Origin: Chitinophaga sp. GbtcB8
Lineage (GTDB): Bacteria > Bacteroidota > Bacteroidia > Chitinophagales > Chitinophagaceae
NCBI RefSeq assembly: GCF_019091455.1
Contig: NZ_JAGXJN010000019.1
Coordinates: 39,504-103,503 of the forward strand
DNA length: 64,000 bases
Direction: 5' to 3'
The notes under the pieces were generated by a model. The model searched no databases. It was not told where the DNA came from and saw nothing but the letters and a program-made list of their open reading frames with translations. Both the position numbers and the translations under genes were made by a program. Shown piece after piece: positions 34,641-43,385 of this stretch. Position 1 is the first letter of the stretch. The number at the start of each line of letters is the position of its first letter.

Positions 34641-36140
34641 ATGAAGATCATGCAAACACGCTTTAAAATAGGATTGCTCGTTGGCTTGTTGGCATTTACT
34701 GTTTCCTGCAAAAAGTTCCTGGAGGTAAAGCCGGTGGATACCCTCTCCGGCAGTGAGTTCTGGAAGAACCAGGATGATGCGGTGAAAGGTATTAACGGCG
34801 CGTACCGCCTGCTGCTGGATAAATTCCTGGAATCTACCCTGTACAATACAGGCGATTTCCGCGCCGGATGGTGGAACTGGTTTAACAAGCGCAACCTGGC
34901 CGCTTTAGGCCGTAATGATATGCTGGGCGGTGACCTCGGCAGCTCCGATAACTCCGCCGGTCCTAAGAACTGGACACAGTTTTACAAGGCCATAGCTGCC
35001 GCCAATTTATGTATAGACCGTATACCCGGTATAGAAGATCCCGCCTTTAGTGTGCAGGACCGCAAGGCGTTGGTGGCTGAAGCCCGCTTTATACGCGCCT
35101 TCACCTACTTTTATATGGTACGGCTATACGGAGATGTGCCACTGCAGCTGGACCCGTATGAAACGGCCATTAAGCCCCGTGCAGATATGATCGCTGTGCT
35201 GGATACCTGCATAGCAGACCTGCGCAGCTGCGAGCAGGATCTGCCCATAACCTACGACGATCCCACCAACCGCGCAGTACGCGCTACCCGTGGCGGAGCG
35301 CTTACTTTAATGGCGCACATGTATATGTGGAAAGCCGGTTTTGATGCAGCGCACAAACAGGAATGCTGGCAGCAAACCGCCGCACTGGGCAAACAGGTAA
35401 TGGACCTGGGTGTATACGAGCTGCTGCCTTACACCAAGGAAACCTTTCAAACCATTTTCAAAGGCCGTTCCCTGGAAGGTATTTTTGAGCTGTCGCTGGA
35501 CATAAACTATGGTGTACAATTCCACTCCCTAATAGCGCAGTGGGTATTGCATGAGCCCATTATTCACAGCAGTGGCGACCTGTATGGCGGTTTCGGTTCT
35601 GAGATCACGCCTAAACGTTTATTCCTGGATAAGATCTATCCAGCCGGTGAGCCGGACAAACGTTTTGACCTGTGGTTTGATGATCCGTACAGTAATGCCA
35701 ACCCACAGTCGGCCATGTACCTGAAGTTCTCTTCTGTATCCAATCCCAGCACGCGCGACTATGACGCCAACTTCCTGATATTCCGTTATGCGGACCTGCT
35801 GCTGCTGCGTGCAGAAGCATTGGCCAACCTGGGAAACCAGGATGCGGAAGCTATTACGCTGCTGAACATGGTACGCACCCGTGCCGGCGCCCGCAACTAC
35901 AGCGGAGGTGGCGGCCCTGCCTTGCAGGATGCCATTTTCCTGGAACGCGCTAAAGAGCTGTGGGGCGAGGGGCATTTTTATTATGACCTGGTACGCACCG
36001 GCCGTGTAATGGACCGCAACCAGTGTGAGAACTACCTTACACCGGAGCAGTTCCAGCGCCGCGCATGGACCTGGCCTATAGACCTGGGTGCGGTAAAGAA
36101 CAATCCCCTGATCATACAAAATGAATTTTGGTCCAGATAA
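34641..36140 (+). CDS. SusD/RagB lipoprotein 2
   Basis: The 499-residue lipoprotein (FTVSCKKFLEVKP) is the lid for SusC 2. Typical blocks are GSEFWKNQDDAVKGINGAYRLLL, ARFIRAFTYFYMVRLYGDVPLQL, FRYADLLLLRAEALANLG, LNMVRTRAGA, FLERAKELWGEGHFYYDLVRTGR and the C-terminal IQNEFWSR. Start may be 34641 or the Met at 34650. It overlaps the upstream open frame of the next fasciclin gene, whose true ATG lies 11 bases after this stop. Confidence 0.94.
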   Translation: MKIMQTRFKIGLLVGLLAFTVSCKKFLEVKPVDTLSGSEFWKNQDDAVKGINGAYRLLLDKFLESTLYNTGDFRAGWWNWFNKRNLAALGRNDMLGGDLGSSDNSAGPKNWTQFYKAIAAANLCIDRIPGIEDPAFSVQDRKALVAEARFIRAFTYFYMVRLYGDVPLQLDPYETAIKPRADMIAVLDTCIADLRSCEQDLPITYDDPTNRAVRATRGGALTLMAHMYMWKAGFDAAHKQECWQQTAALGKQVMDLGVYELLPYTKETFQTIFKGRSLEGIFELSLDINYGVQFHSLIAQWVLHEPIIHSSGDLYGGFGSEITPKRLFLDKIYPAGEPDKRFDLWFDDPYSNANPQSAMYLKFSSVSNPSTRDYDANFLIFRYADLLLLRAEALANLGNQDAEAITLLNMVRTRAGARNYSGGGGPALQDAIFLERAKELWGEGHFYYDLVRTGRVMDRNQCENYLTPEQFQRRAWTWPIDLGAVKNNPLIIQNEFWSR

Positions 36141-36150
36141 AACCTGTGTT

Positions 36151-36846
36151 ATGAAAAAATTATGGTCCATTGCAGGCTTGCTGCTGCTCACGGTGCTGTT
36201 GTTCAACGCCTGTAAAAAAGATTATTACGTGGATGGCGGTTTAGCCAATCCCAAGTACGACGGCAGCATTTATGATTACCTGAAAAATACGCCTTACTGG
36301 TTTGATACCATTACGTATATCATTGACCGTGCGGGCATGAAAGACATGCTGAACAACGATTCCGTTACTTTTTTTGCACCCACGGACGATGCGGTGAAGG
36401 TAGTAATGAACGCCCTGAATGATTACCGTTACTACAACGTGGAAGATTCCGTACACCTGCAGGATATAGACCCGGAAGTATGGCGGTACTTCCTTTCCAT
36501 GTATGTGCTGAAAGGGAAATACCTGGCCAAACAATTTGCGCGGGTAGACCCTGTTAACGTGTACGCCTATCCCGGCATTAACTACGTAATGGATGGGGGC
36601 TACGTGCTGAACATAGGCCTCATTTACCAGAACTACAATAATGTGGAAGCAGTGGGGGCCCGCATTATACGGCTAACAGACATAACCTACGACCCGCAGA
36701 ATTTCCAGAACAATCCATCCATACTGATCGCCACTTCAGACATACAGCCCCGGAACGGCGTGCTGCATGTGCTGAACAACAACCATGTATTTGGTTTCCG
36801 GGGCGGCACTTTTGTACGGATGGCAGAACAATACCTGTTGAGATAA
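36151..36846 (+). CDS. Fasciclin (FAS1) domain lipoprotein
   Basis: The 231-residue lipoprotein (VLLFNACKKDYY) carries one FAS1 domain: YDYLKNTPYWFDTITYIIDRAGMKDMLNNDSVTFFAPTDDAVK near the start and NGVLHVLNNNHVFGF near the end (H1/H2-type motifs). It mirrors the first half of the FAS1-CBM6 protein earlier in the operon. The ATG at 36151 begins the lipoprotein signal and is preferred over 36121, which lies inside the SusD gene. It is probably a surface adhesive partner of SusCD 2. Confidence 0.88.
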   Translation: MKKLWSIAGLLLLTVLLFNACKKDYYVDGGLANPKYDGSIYDYLKNTPYWFDTITYIIDRAGMKDMLNNDSVTFFAPTDDAVKVVMNALNDYRYYNVEDSVHLQDIDPEVWRYFLSMYVLKGKYLAKQFARVDPVNVYAYPGINYVMDGGYVLNIGLIYQNYNNVEAVGARIIRLTDITYDPQNFQNNPSILIATSDIQPRNGVLHVLNNNHVFGFRGGTFVRMAEQYLLR

Positions 36847-36858
36847 AAACATTACCAG

Positions 36859-38460
36859 ATGAAAATACTTCGATTTTTTACAGGGATCATAATAGCCGGT
36901 ATTTGCCTGCAGGCCTGCAGTAAGGATGATGTGGCCAGCAGCGGCAAAGACCCTTATAAGGATACGGTATCGCCGGCAATCCTCATCAGCAAAGGCGGCG
37001 TATTGCCGGACAGGGGACATATTAATGACGAGATCATTATCCGTGGCAAAGGGTTTAAGGCGCACCAGCAGGAGCTCTCCATCCTGTTCAACGGGCAACC
37101 CGGCACGCTGGTAGATGTAACTGATTCCAGCGTAAAAGTAAAAGTGCCCGTTTTTGCCAGCACCGGCAACATTACGGCGCAGGTAGGACAGCAGTATTTC
37201 TTTGGTCCCTTTTTCCGTGTAATGGGGACCATGGAAACGGATACCGTGTACCCCAGCTCCCGTGGTGCAGATAATTATATACAGGATATTATACCCGTTG
37301 AAGGCGGCAAATTCCTGATAGTGGGCGATTTCACCAACTTTGACAATGCCAACATTGACGGAGGTGTAAACCGCGTAGCACGCATAAACGGCGATGGTAC
37401 CATTGACCGCTCTTTCCGTTACGGTAAAAATACCGGTGCACCGGCAACCGTGGTAAAAGCCGCTGCCATGCCGGATGGCAGGTACCTGGTAGCCGGCAGC
37501 TTTGCCAGCTATGAAGGGCTGCCCTATGTAAGCAGCATTGCACGCCTGTATAACGCCGGTGGTTTGGAAACGGAAAATATAACGCGGCCTTCCGGCAAAG
37601 TGCAGCCGGTATCTGCCCTGAAAGGCGGTGTATCCGGTGTGGTAACCGGTTTGCATTTGCAGCAGGATGGGAAGATGATAGTAGTAGGTTACTTCCGTTA
37701 TTATGTAAAGCCTAATTACAACCTGGTATCTGTAACGGGAGGCGATTCACTGCACCTTGATTCTACCATGGTGAACTTTATGGCACGCCTGCATCCGGAT
37801 GGTACGCTGGACACCTCTTACAACTACGACCTGGTGAACCATCGTGGTAAAGAAGGCGCGAACGGCGCCATCAATAAATCTCTTTACCTACCGGATGGCA
37901 AAGTGCTGATCGTAGGTAATTTTACCAAATATAACGGGCAGCCCGCACAGCGCATTGCACGCATTAATACAGACGGCAGCCTTGACCCCACGTTCAAAAG
38001 CAACGAGGGTGCGAACTTTCAGATATTTGATGTAGCGCAGCAGCCGGATGGTAAGTTTATTCTAAGCGGTTTATTCAGCACCTATGGTGGCCTGGCGGTG
38101 CCCAATATAGTGCGCCTGACGCCGGACGGCAGCCTGGACCCATCATTACAGGTAGGTACTGGGGCTGAGGGTTGGATATTTAACATCAGTATAATGCCGC
38201 AGGGACAGATCCTTTTATCGGGGGGCTTCACTGCGTTTAATGGTGTAAGGCGTAATAACTTCGTGGTATTAAACCCGGACGGCAGCCTGCATACTACCTA
38301 TAATACCAATGGCGGTATTAACATGGGCACCAATGATGTGAACGCGGCTTTTACTAAAGTGCTGCAGCTACCGGATGACCATTCCATGCTGGCAGTGGGC
38401 GGCTTTACAAGGTTTGACTTCCGGCCATGTAACCGGATCGTGCGGATAAAGTACCAGTAA
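36859..38460 (+). CDS. IPT/TIG domain plus delta-60-repeat lipoprotein
   Basis: The 533-residue lipoprotein (GICLQACSKDD) has an IPT/TIG Ig-like domain at ~40-125 (GHINDEIIIRGKGFKAHQQELSILFNGQPG). Then come at least six delta-60-type propeller repeats with the pattern LPDGKVLIVGNFTKYNGQPAQRIARINTDGSLDPTF. Such C-terminal operon members bind glycan or proteins on the surface. It ends the operon and overlaps the convergent MFS gene by 56 bases at the 3' ends, which may limit expression of one when the other is strong. Confidence 0.88.
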   Translation: MKILRFFTGIIIAGICLQACSKDDVASSGKDPYKDTVSPAILISKGGVLPDRGHINDEIIIRGKGFKAHQQELSILFNGQPGTLVDVTDSSVKVKVPVFASTGNITAQVGQQYFFGPFFRVMGTMETDTVYPSSRGADNYIQDIIPVEGGKFLIVGDFTNFDNANIDGGVNRVARINGDGTIDRSFRYGKNTGAPATVVKAAAMPDGRYLVAGSFASYEGLPYVSSIARLYNAGGLETENITRPSGKVQPVSALKGGVSGVVTGLHLQQDGKMIVVGYFRYYVKPNYNLVSVTGGDSLHLDSTMVNFMARLHPDGTLDTSYNYDLVNHRGKEGANGAINKSLYLPDGKVLIVGNFTKYNGQPAQRIARINTDGSLDPTFKSNEGANFQIFDVAQQPDGKFILSGLFSTYGGLAVPNIVRLTPDGSLDPSLQVGTGAEGWIFNISIMPQGQILLSGGFTAFNGVRRNNFVVLNPDGSLHTTYNTNGGINMGTNDVNAAFTKVLQLPDDHSMLAVGGFTRFDFRPCNRIVRIKYQ

Positions 38461-39598
38461 CAATAATATTTATCAGCACCATTAATGCGCCGCCAATGCA
38501 GAACAACGGCCACTGGCCAATATTCCAGAGACCAATACCAATGGCCGACCCACAGGCGCCGCCAATGAAAGTGCTGGTCATAAATACGGTGTTAAAGCGA
38601 TTGCGCGCTTCCGGCATTATGGAGTAGATGATGGTTTGATTAGAGATCTGAATGGTCTGGTGCCCCACATCTACCAGTATAATGCCCAGTATAAGCAGGT
38701 ACAGGCTGCCGCCTGTAAAATAGAATGCTACGAAGCTAAGCAGCTCCATGAGCAGTCCTATCCATATATTCAGCTGTGTGCCCTTGCCATCACTGCGTTT
38801 ACCCACCAGTGGCGATGCAAGGGCACTTGCAGCTCCGGCCAGCCCAAACAGCCCAATAACGGAGCTTTTATAATTAAACGGCGGTGCAGACAGGAACAAT
38901 ACCATGGTTACCCAAAAGCCGCTGAGCGCTGCAAAGCTCATAAAGTTGCGGAAAGCAGCCATGCGTAATGCCGGCTGTGTACGGATATAATATAACAGCG
39001 ATGCCATTAGCTGGCTGTAGGTACCATTAAAAGCAGGATGGCTTTGCGGAAAACGCAGGCGCATTAATATAAACAGCACAGCGCAGATACCGGCTGCCAT
39101 AAAATAAATTTCCTGCCATCCGAAAATAGCGCCCAAAGTACCGCTCACAGAGCGGGATGCCAGTATACCCACAATTACCCCACCCATAATAGCGCCTATA
39201 ACGCTGCCCCGCTTTTCATCTGAAGCAAGATGCGCACCCAGCGGTATTATCAGCTGCACAGCAATAGAGCTTAGCCCTACCAGGAAACTGGCTATCTGCA
39301 ATACAAAAAAAGTAGGCGACATAGCGGCCAGGGACAAGGATAACATGGCAGCCACCATACAAATAAGGATCTGCTTGCGGCGCTCCATAATATCGCCCAA
39401 AGGCACCAGCAACAACAGGCCGCAGGCATAACCTATTTGCGTAAGCCAGGCAATGCGGCCGGCACGGCTTTCCGTGATGTGAAAGTCTTTGGCAATCAAC
39501 GGTATCAGCGGCTGGCAATAATAGATGTTAGCTACCACCAGCCCGCAGCAGGCTGACATAAATAATGTATCCGATTTACGTAATGGTTGGCTGTGCAT
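38405..39598 (-). CDS. MFS transporter (12-TM, YgaY-like)
   Basis: The 397-residue inner-membrane permease starts MHSQPLRKSD and shows 12 hydrophobic segments: LFMSACCGLVVANIYYCQPLIPLIA, the MFS loop motif LGDIMERRKQIL between TM2 and TM3, and GKRSDGKGTQLN in the middle. It resembles drug/metabolite exporters of the YgaY group. The frame is open far upstream to 40000, but that part overlaps the divergent dehydrogenase gene antisense and has no family sequence, so the Met at 39598 is chosen. Substrate unknown. Confidence 0.9.
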   Translation of the reverse strand: MHSQPLRKSDTLFMSACCGLVVANIYYCQPLIPLIAKDFHITESRAGRIAWLTQIGYACGLLLLVPLGDIMERRKQILICMVAAMLSLSLAAMSPTFFVLQIASFLVGLSSIAVQLIIPLGAHLASDEKRGSVIGAIMGGVIVGILASRSVSGTLGAIFGWQEIYFMAAGICAVLFILMRLRFPQSHPAFNGTYSQLMASLLYYIRTQPALRMAAFRNFMSFAALSGFWVTMVLFLSAPPFNYKSSVIGLFGLAGAASALASPLVGKRSDGKGTQLNIWIGLLMELLSFVAFYFTGGSLYLLILGIILVDVGHQTIQISNQTIIYSIMPEARNRFNTVFMTSTFIGGACGSAIGIGLWNIGQWPLFCIGGALMVLINIIVTGTLSARSGYMAGSQTL

Positions 39599-39665
39599 GG
39601 GCTCCCTGATTTTCTGGCCCTGCAAAGCTAGAAAAAAGTAGTAGCTAATTTTGTAATTTAAAGCT

Positions 39666-40652
39666 ATGATACGGATACCATTTGCACAGCTGGAACAGGC
39701 GTTCAGAAAAGTATTACTGCAGCTTAATTTCCCTGAAAAAAGGGCGGCTCTGTGCGCCCACATCTTTGCCAGCAACAGCCGGGACGGCGTACACTCACAC
39801 GGGTTAAACCGCTTTCCTGTATTTGTACAATATGTGAAAGAAGGGCTGGTGCACCCGGATGCAGAACCCACGCTGCTGGAAAAGAACGGCCTTCTTGAAA
39901 CCTGGACGGGCAACCTGGGCGCGGGCATGTATAACGCCACGGCCTGTATGCAGCGCGCTATTGAGCTGGCGCAGGCCAACGGTATTGGCTGCGTGGCCAT
40001 TCAAAACACCAACCACTGGATGCGGGGCGGCACCTATGGCTGGCAGGCAGCCAATGCGGGTTGTATTGGCATTTGCTTTACCAATGCTATTGCCGGTATG
40101 CCTGCCTGGGGCGGAGTGGATCCGGTGCTGGGCAATAATCCTTTAGTGATAGCGGTACCGCGGGCAGAAGGGCATATTGTGCTGGACATGGCTATGTCGC
40201 AATTCTCATATGGCAAAATGCAGGAGCATGAATTAAAACAGGAGCAGCTGCCGGTAGTAGGCGGTTATGATGATAACGGGGAGCTAACCACGGACCCCGT
40301 AGTGATCCGCAACAACAAACGCGCTTTGCCCATTGGTTTCTGGAAAGGCTCAGGCCTGGCTATGGTGCTGGATGTGCTGCTGGTGGCCCTTAGCGGCGGC
40401 CGCTCCACCGGGCAGATCACGGCAGATAAAAAAGAGTTTGGCGTATCCCAGTGTTTCATTGCTTTGCATAAACCCGATCTGCATGCTGCTTTAATAGAAG
40501 AAATTTTAACGTATACCAAAGGCAGCACACCGGCTACACGGGGTGGGCGTATAGCCTACCCCGGTGAAAATACTTTGCGCAAACGCCTGCAAAGTGAAAA
40601 AGAAGGCGTGCTGGTGAATGAGGAGATATGGGCGCAGGTACAGGCCATGTAA
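39666..40652 (+). CDS. yiaK: 2,3-diketo-L-gulonate (3-dehydro-L-gulonate) reductase, Ldh family
   Basis: The 328-residue NAD(P)H-dependent enzyme of the malate/L-lactate dehydrogenase (type 2) fold matches YiaK/DlgD closely: SRDGVHSHGLNRFPVFVQYVKEG, NTNHWMRGGTYGWQAA (catalytic His), NAIAGMPAWGG, LGNNPLVIAVPR, VLDMAMSQFSYGKM and FWKGSGLAMVLDVL. It reduces 2,3-diketo-L-gulonate or 3-dehydrogulonate in ascorbate/uronate breakdown. It is divergent from the MFS gene, which could transport a related sugar acid. Confidence 0.9.
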   Translation: MIRIPFAQLEQAFRKVLLQLNFPEKRAALCAHIFASNSRDGVHSHGLNRFPVFVQYVKEGLVHPDAEPTLLEKNGLLETWTGNLGAGMYNATACMQRAIELAQANGIGCVAIQNTNHWMRGGTYGWQAANAGCIGICFTNAIAGMPAWGGVDPVLGNNPLVIAVPRAEGHIVLDMAMSQFSYGKMQEHELKQEQLPVVGGYDDNGELTTDPVVIRNNKRALPIGFWKGSGLAMVLDVLLVALSGGRSTGQITADKKEFGVSQCFIALHKPDLHAALIEEILTYTKGSTPATRGGRIAYPGENTLRKRLQSEKEGVLVNEEIWAQVQAM

Positions 40653-40707
40653 GGGCACAATGTTTGATCTTTAAAGGCCTGTTCTCACAGCACAAAATAA
40701 TTTTATT

Positions 40708-41391
40708 ATGAAACCATACATCATTTGCCACATGTTATGCTCCATTGATGGCAGGATACAGGCGGAAAACTGGCCCCAGGCTGCAAAAGGCTTTCCACAA
40801 TATGAAAAAACCGGCGAGGTAGAAAAAGCAGATGCCTGGTTTTGCGGACGCATTACCATGCAGCAGCATTTTACCATAGCAGCGCCTGTTCTTGCACCTG
40901 GAGGTAAAACAGTACAGCGGATAGATTATGTGGCCACTACAGCAGCGGATCCCTTTGCCATAGCTGTAGATGCGCATGGCAAGCTGGGATGGGACAGCCC
41001 TGAAATTGATGGCGACCATGTAATTGCAGTACTTACTGAACAGGTGCCGGATGCTTACCTGGCCTACCTGCAGAAGCAAGGCGTGTCTTACATTTTTGGT
41101 GGTAAGCAGGACATTAATTTCAGCACCGTGCTGGAAAAGCTGAACAAGCTGTTTAACATTCAGAAAATAAAGCTGGAAGGTGGCGGAAAAATAAACGGGG
41201 CCTTACATGCTGAAGGGTTAATTGATGCATACAGTGTGCTTTACTACCCCATAGCAGATGGAACAGATAGCCCTACGCTGCTGGATACGGATCTGGATGC
41301 AGCCCGGTTACCGGCGGTAGCTTTGAAACTAACACACCTGGAGCAATTGGAGGATAGTATTATCTGGGCGAAGTATGATGTAGTGAAATAA
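40708..41391 (+). CDS. RibD C-terminal domain (dihydrofolate-reductase-like) protein
   Basis: The 227-residue protein has the reductase fold of RibD-C/HTP reductase: PYIICHMLCSIDGRIQAENW at the start, AWFCGRITMQQHF, KQGVSYIFGGKQDINF, and IKLEGGGKINGALHAEGLIDAYSVLYYPI at the substrate site. Stand-alone members are NADPH reductases of unknown substrate; riboflavin biosynthesis itself usually needs a fused deaminase, absent here. It is 55 bases after yiaK and converges on the rtcB gene. Confidence 0.85.
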   Translation: MKPYIICHMLCSIDGRIQAENWPQAAKGFPQYEKTGEVEKADAWFCGRITMQQHFTIAAPVLAPGGKTVQRIDYVATTAADPFAIAVDAHGKLGWDSPEIDGDHVIAVLTEQVPDAYLAYLQKQGVSYIFGGKQDINFSTVLEKLNKLFNIQKIKLEGGGKINGALHAEGLIDAYSVLYYPIADGTDSPTLLDTDLDAARLPAVALKLTHLEQLEDSIIWAKYDVVK

Positions 41392-41440
41392 AGTGGGGCT
41401 GGCTAAAAAGAATGTAAAATGTAAAATTTTAAATCATAAA

Positions 41441-41500
41441 TGTAAAAGTAAAATGCCGCGAACATGGGCCTACCTTGTTTCGCGGCATTTTACTTTTACA
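41441..41500. terminator. Very long hairpin between convergent genes
   Basis: TGTAAAAGTAAAATGCCGCG (41441-41460) has its full reverse complement ending at 41500, giving a stem of over 20 bp with a small loop. Related TGTAAAAT words flank it on both sides. It lies between the reductase gene and the convergent rtcB and probably ends both transcripts. Confidence 0.7.
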
Positions 41501-41536
41501 TTTTAAATTTTACATTTATGATTTTGCATTTTGCAG

Positions 41537-42964
41537 TTAATCTTCCCGGCTTCCGTCATCGGCCATCCGCACCATTTTAGGCGTGAACTTTGCCACTACA
41601 GCCACCAGCTCCTGCTGCGCAGCCATTACTACATTGATATCTTTATAAGCCATCGGCGCTTCATCTAAGCCGGCACCTATCAACGTTACTTCGTTTGCCT
41701 TTAATATTGCTTTAAAGTCATCTTTTGAAATGTTCTGCACTGCTTTGGTACGGCTCATTTGCCGTCCGGCGCCATGGGAGGCGGAGTTTACAGACAGCTC
41801 TTCACCCTTACCACGTACCAGGAAACCAGGGGCTGTCATGCTGCCCGGTATAATACCCATTACGCCTTTACCTGCCGGTGTAGCGCCTTTCCGGTGCACG
41901 ATCACTTCTTCACCATTCCAGATCTCTTTCCAGGCAAAGTTGTGGTGGTTCTCTATTTTAGCTAATACCTGTCCACCAACGGCCTGCGTTAATTTCTGGT
42001 GTATCACCGCATGGCAGGCAGCAGCATAATCACCGGCCAGGTTCATAGCCAGCCAGTCCTCCTGTCCCGCTTCAGTATCCATATCCAGGTAGGCCAGGTT
42101 AGCGGCTTCCTGCGGGAGTTTACACAGCTGTTTTGCCAGCCGGGTATAATAACCCGCAATGGTAGCGCCCAGGCCACGTGAACCGGAGTGTGTTAACAAT
42201 GCCAGGTAAGTGCCCTTATCAATGTTCAGGGCTTCATCCCGCTCTGTAAATTCAATTTTACCAAATTCTACAAAGTGGTTACCACCGCCGGAGCTTCCCA
42301 GCTGGGTCCAGGCTTTATCATGCAGCTGTTTAATGAAAGGTGTTAAGTTAAACTCATCCCGTTCCAGTACCGCATGGTCTGCCTTATGGTGGCCGTGGAA
42401 ACCCGCGCCTGCACCAAACTTGGTATGGGCGATCAATTCACGTTTATACTTGGCCGTATTTTCCAGGAAATGCGTTTCCGGTATATCAAAAATGGTTAAG
42501 GCCATACGGCAACCAATATCCACCCCTACACCGTACGGGATGATGGCATTTTTGGTAGCCAGCACACCGCCTATTGGCAGGCCGTAACCCTGGTGTGCAT
42601 CCGGCATTAAAGCACCGGCAACTGTTACCGGCAGCTTCATGGCAGTAGCCATTTGTTTACGGGCGCCTTCTTCTATATGTGCAGCGCCGTATATAGCATA
42701 TTGTTTTGCATCAGTATTCAGCGCTATGGTACCATCTGCAGCAGCATTGGCATCTTCAATAATAATAGTGGCCAAAACTTCCAGCGTTTCATGGTCCAGG
42801 TAATTTTCCGGCTGCTCTTTCACTGCTTTTAACAGCTCCAGTGCAGCGGCAGTTTCCATAGCGGCCATGGCAGGCTGCTGCAGCAATTCCAGTGCAGCGC
42901 CTAACGCACGTCCCTGTGGGTAACCAATGGCTAAAAGATCTTTACCGCTTATAGTTCTTTTCAT
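41537..42964 (-). CDS. rtcB: RtcB-family RNA ligase, long form
   Basis: This enzyme joins RNA ends carrying 2',3'-cyclic phosphate or 3'-phosphate to 5'-OH ends, using GTP and Mn2+. Key residues visible are D149 and C152 in GVGVDIGCRM, H230 in GSSGGGNHFVEFG, H259 in LLTHSGSRGLG, a His pair at 340-341, and the guanylylated His H397 in NSASHGAGRQMSR. The 475-residue protein has ~85 extra N-terminal residues (IGYPQGRALGAAL…) compared with the ~408-residue E. coli enzyme. It is the last gene of the leftward unit behind the zinc-ribbon/TerD-like gene and the insert-bearing tRNA. Confidence 0.95.
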   Translation of the reverse strand: MKRTISGKDLLAIGYPQGRALGAALELLQQPAMAAMETAAALELLKAVKEQPENYLDHETLEVLATIIIEDANAAADGTIALNTDAKQYAIYGAAHIEEGARKQMATAMKLPVTVAGALMPDAHQGYGLPIGGVLATKNAIIPYGVGVDIGCRMALTIFDIPETHFLENTAKYKRELIAHTKFGAGAGFHGHHKADHAVLERDEFNLTPFIKQLHDKAWTQLGSSGGGNHFVEFGKIEFTERDEALNIDKGTYLALLTHSGSRGLGATIAGYYTRLAKQLCKLPQEAANLAYLDMDTEAGQEDWLAMNLAGDYAAACHAVIHQKLTQAVGGQVLAKIENHHNFAWKEIWNGEEVIVHRKGATPAGKGVMGIIPGSMTAPGFLVRGKGEELSVNSASHGAGRQMSRTKAVQNISKDDFKAILKANEVTLIGAGLDEAPMAYKDINVVMAAQQELVAVVAKFTPKMVRMADDGSRED

Positions 42965-43005
42965 GATTGTTAGTCATTTAAAGTTGTTGATAAAAATGGT
43001 GGTTA

Positions 43006-43377
43006 CTAATCCACCAGCAGCTTAGTAACTGCAGCGGTGTTACGCGCCCATTCCAGGGTGTAGCTTTCATCGGCATCTGCTGTTTCCAGCTCCTGCAAAT
43101 GTTGTGCTTCGGCTTTTATACGCAGCAGCTGGCCAATGGTTAATTTGCTGTTCAGGCGTTTTAACATGTTGGTTACGTTCTTAGTATCCAGGTTTTGTAC
43201 CACCTGGCCATCAAACGGCAATTCCATCCACACTATTTCTTTGGCAGCTACTGCCAGCACTCCAAATACCAGGCCTTTATCCAGCCCGCCGGTAACACGC
43301 ACCTGGTGCTGCACACAAGACGGATCATAGGCTACGCCTGTTCTTTCGGAGATCTTCATTGGGTGGCGGCTGTTCAT
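43006..43377 (-). pseudogene. C-terminal part of the TerD-like protein, separated by a frameshift
   Basis: The 123-residue frame starts at an ATG 8 bases after the previous stop. It looks like a continuation rather than a separate gene. Read upstream in its own frame it gives YLVVGWMNSRHPMKISERTG, which follows naturally on the TerD-like domain end LTP in the other frame. A -1 shift (or one lost base) near 43,390-43,395 would join them into LTPTLVVGWMN. The remaining sequence (HQVRVTGGLDKGLVFGVL, DGQVVQNLDTKNVTNMLKRLNSK) has no signal or membrane segment. It may be made separately by re-initiation, be a dead fragment, or reflect a sequencing error. Confidence 0.65.
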
Positions 43378-43385
43378 CCAGCCTA

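Noticed and set aside
39599..40000. N-terminal extension of the MFS transporter
   Set aside because: The open frame continues antisense through the start of the yiaK-like gene; the transporter family begins at the Met at 39598.
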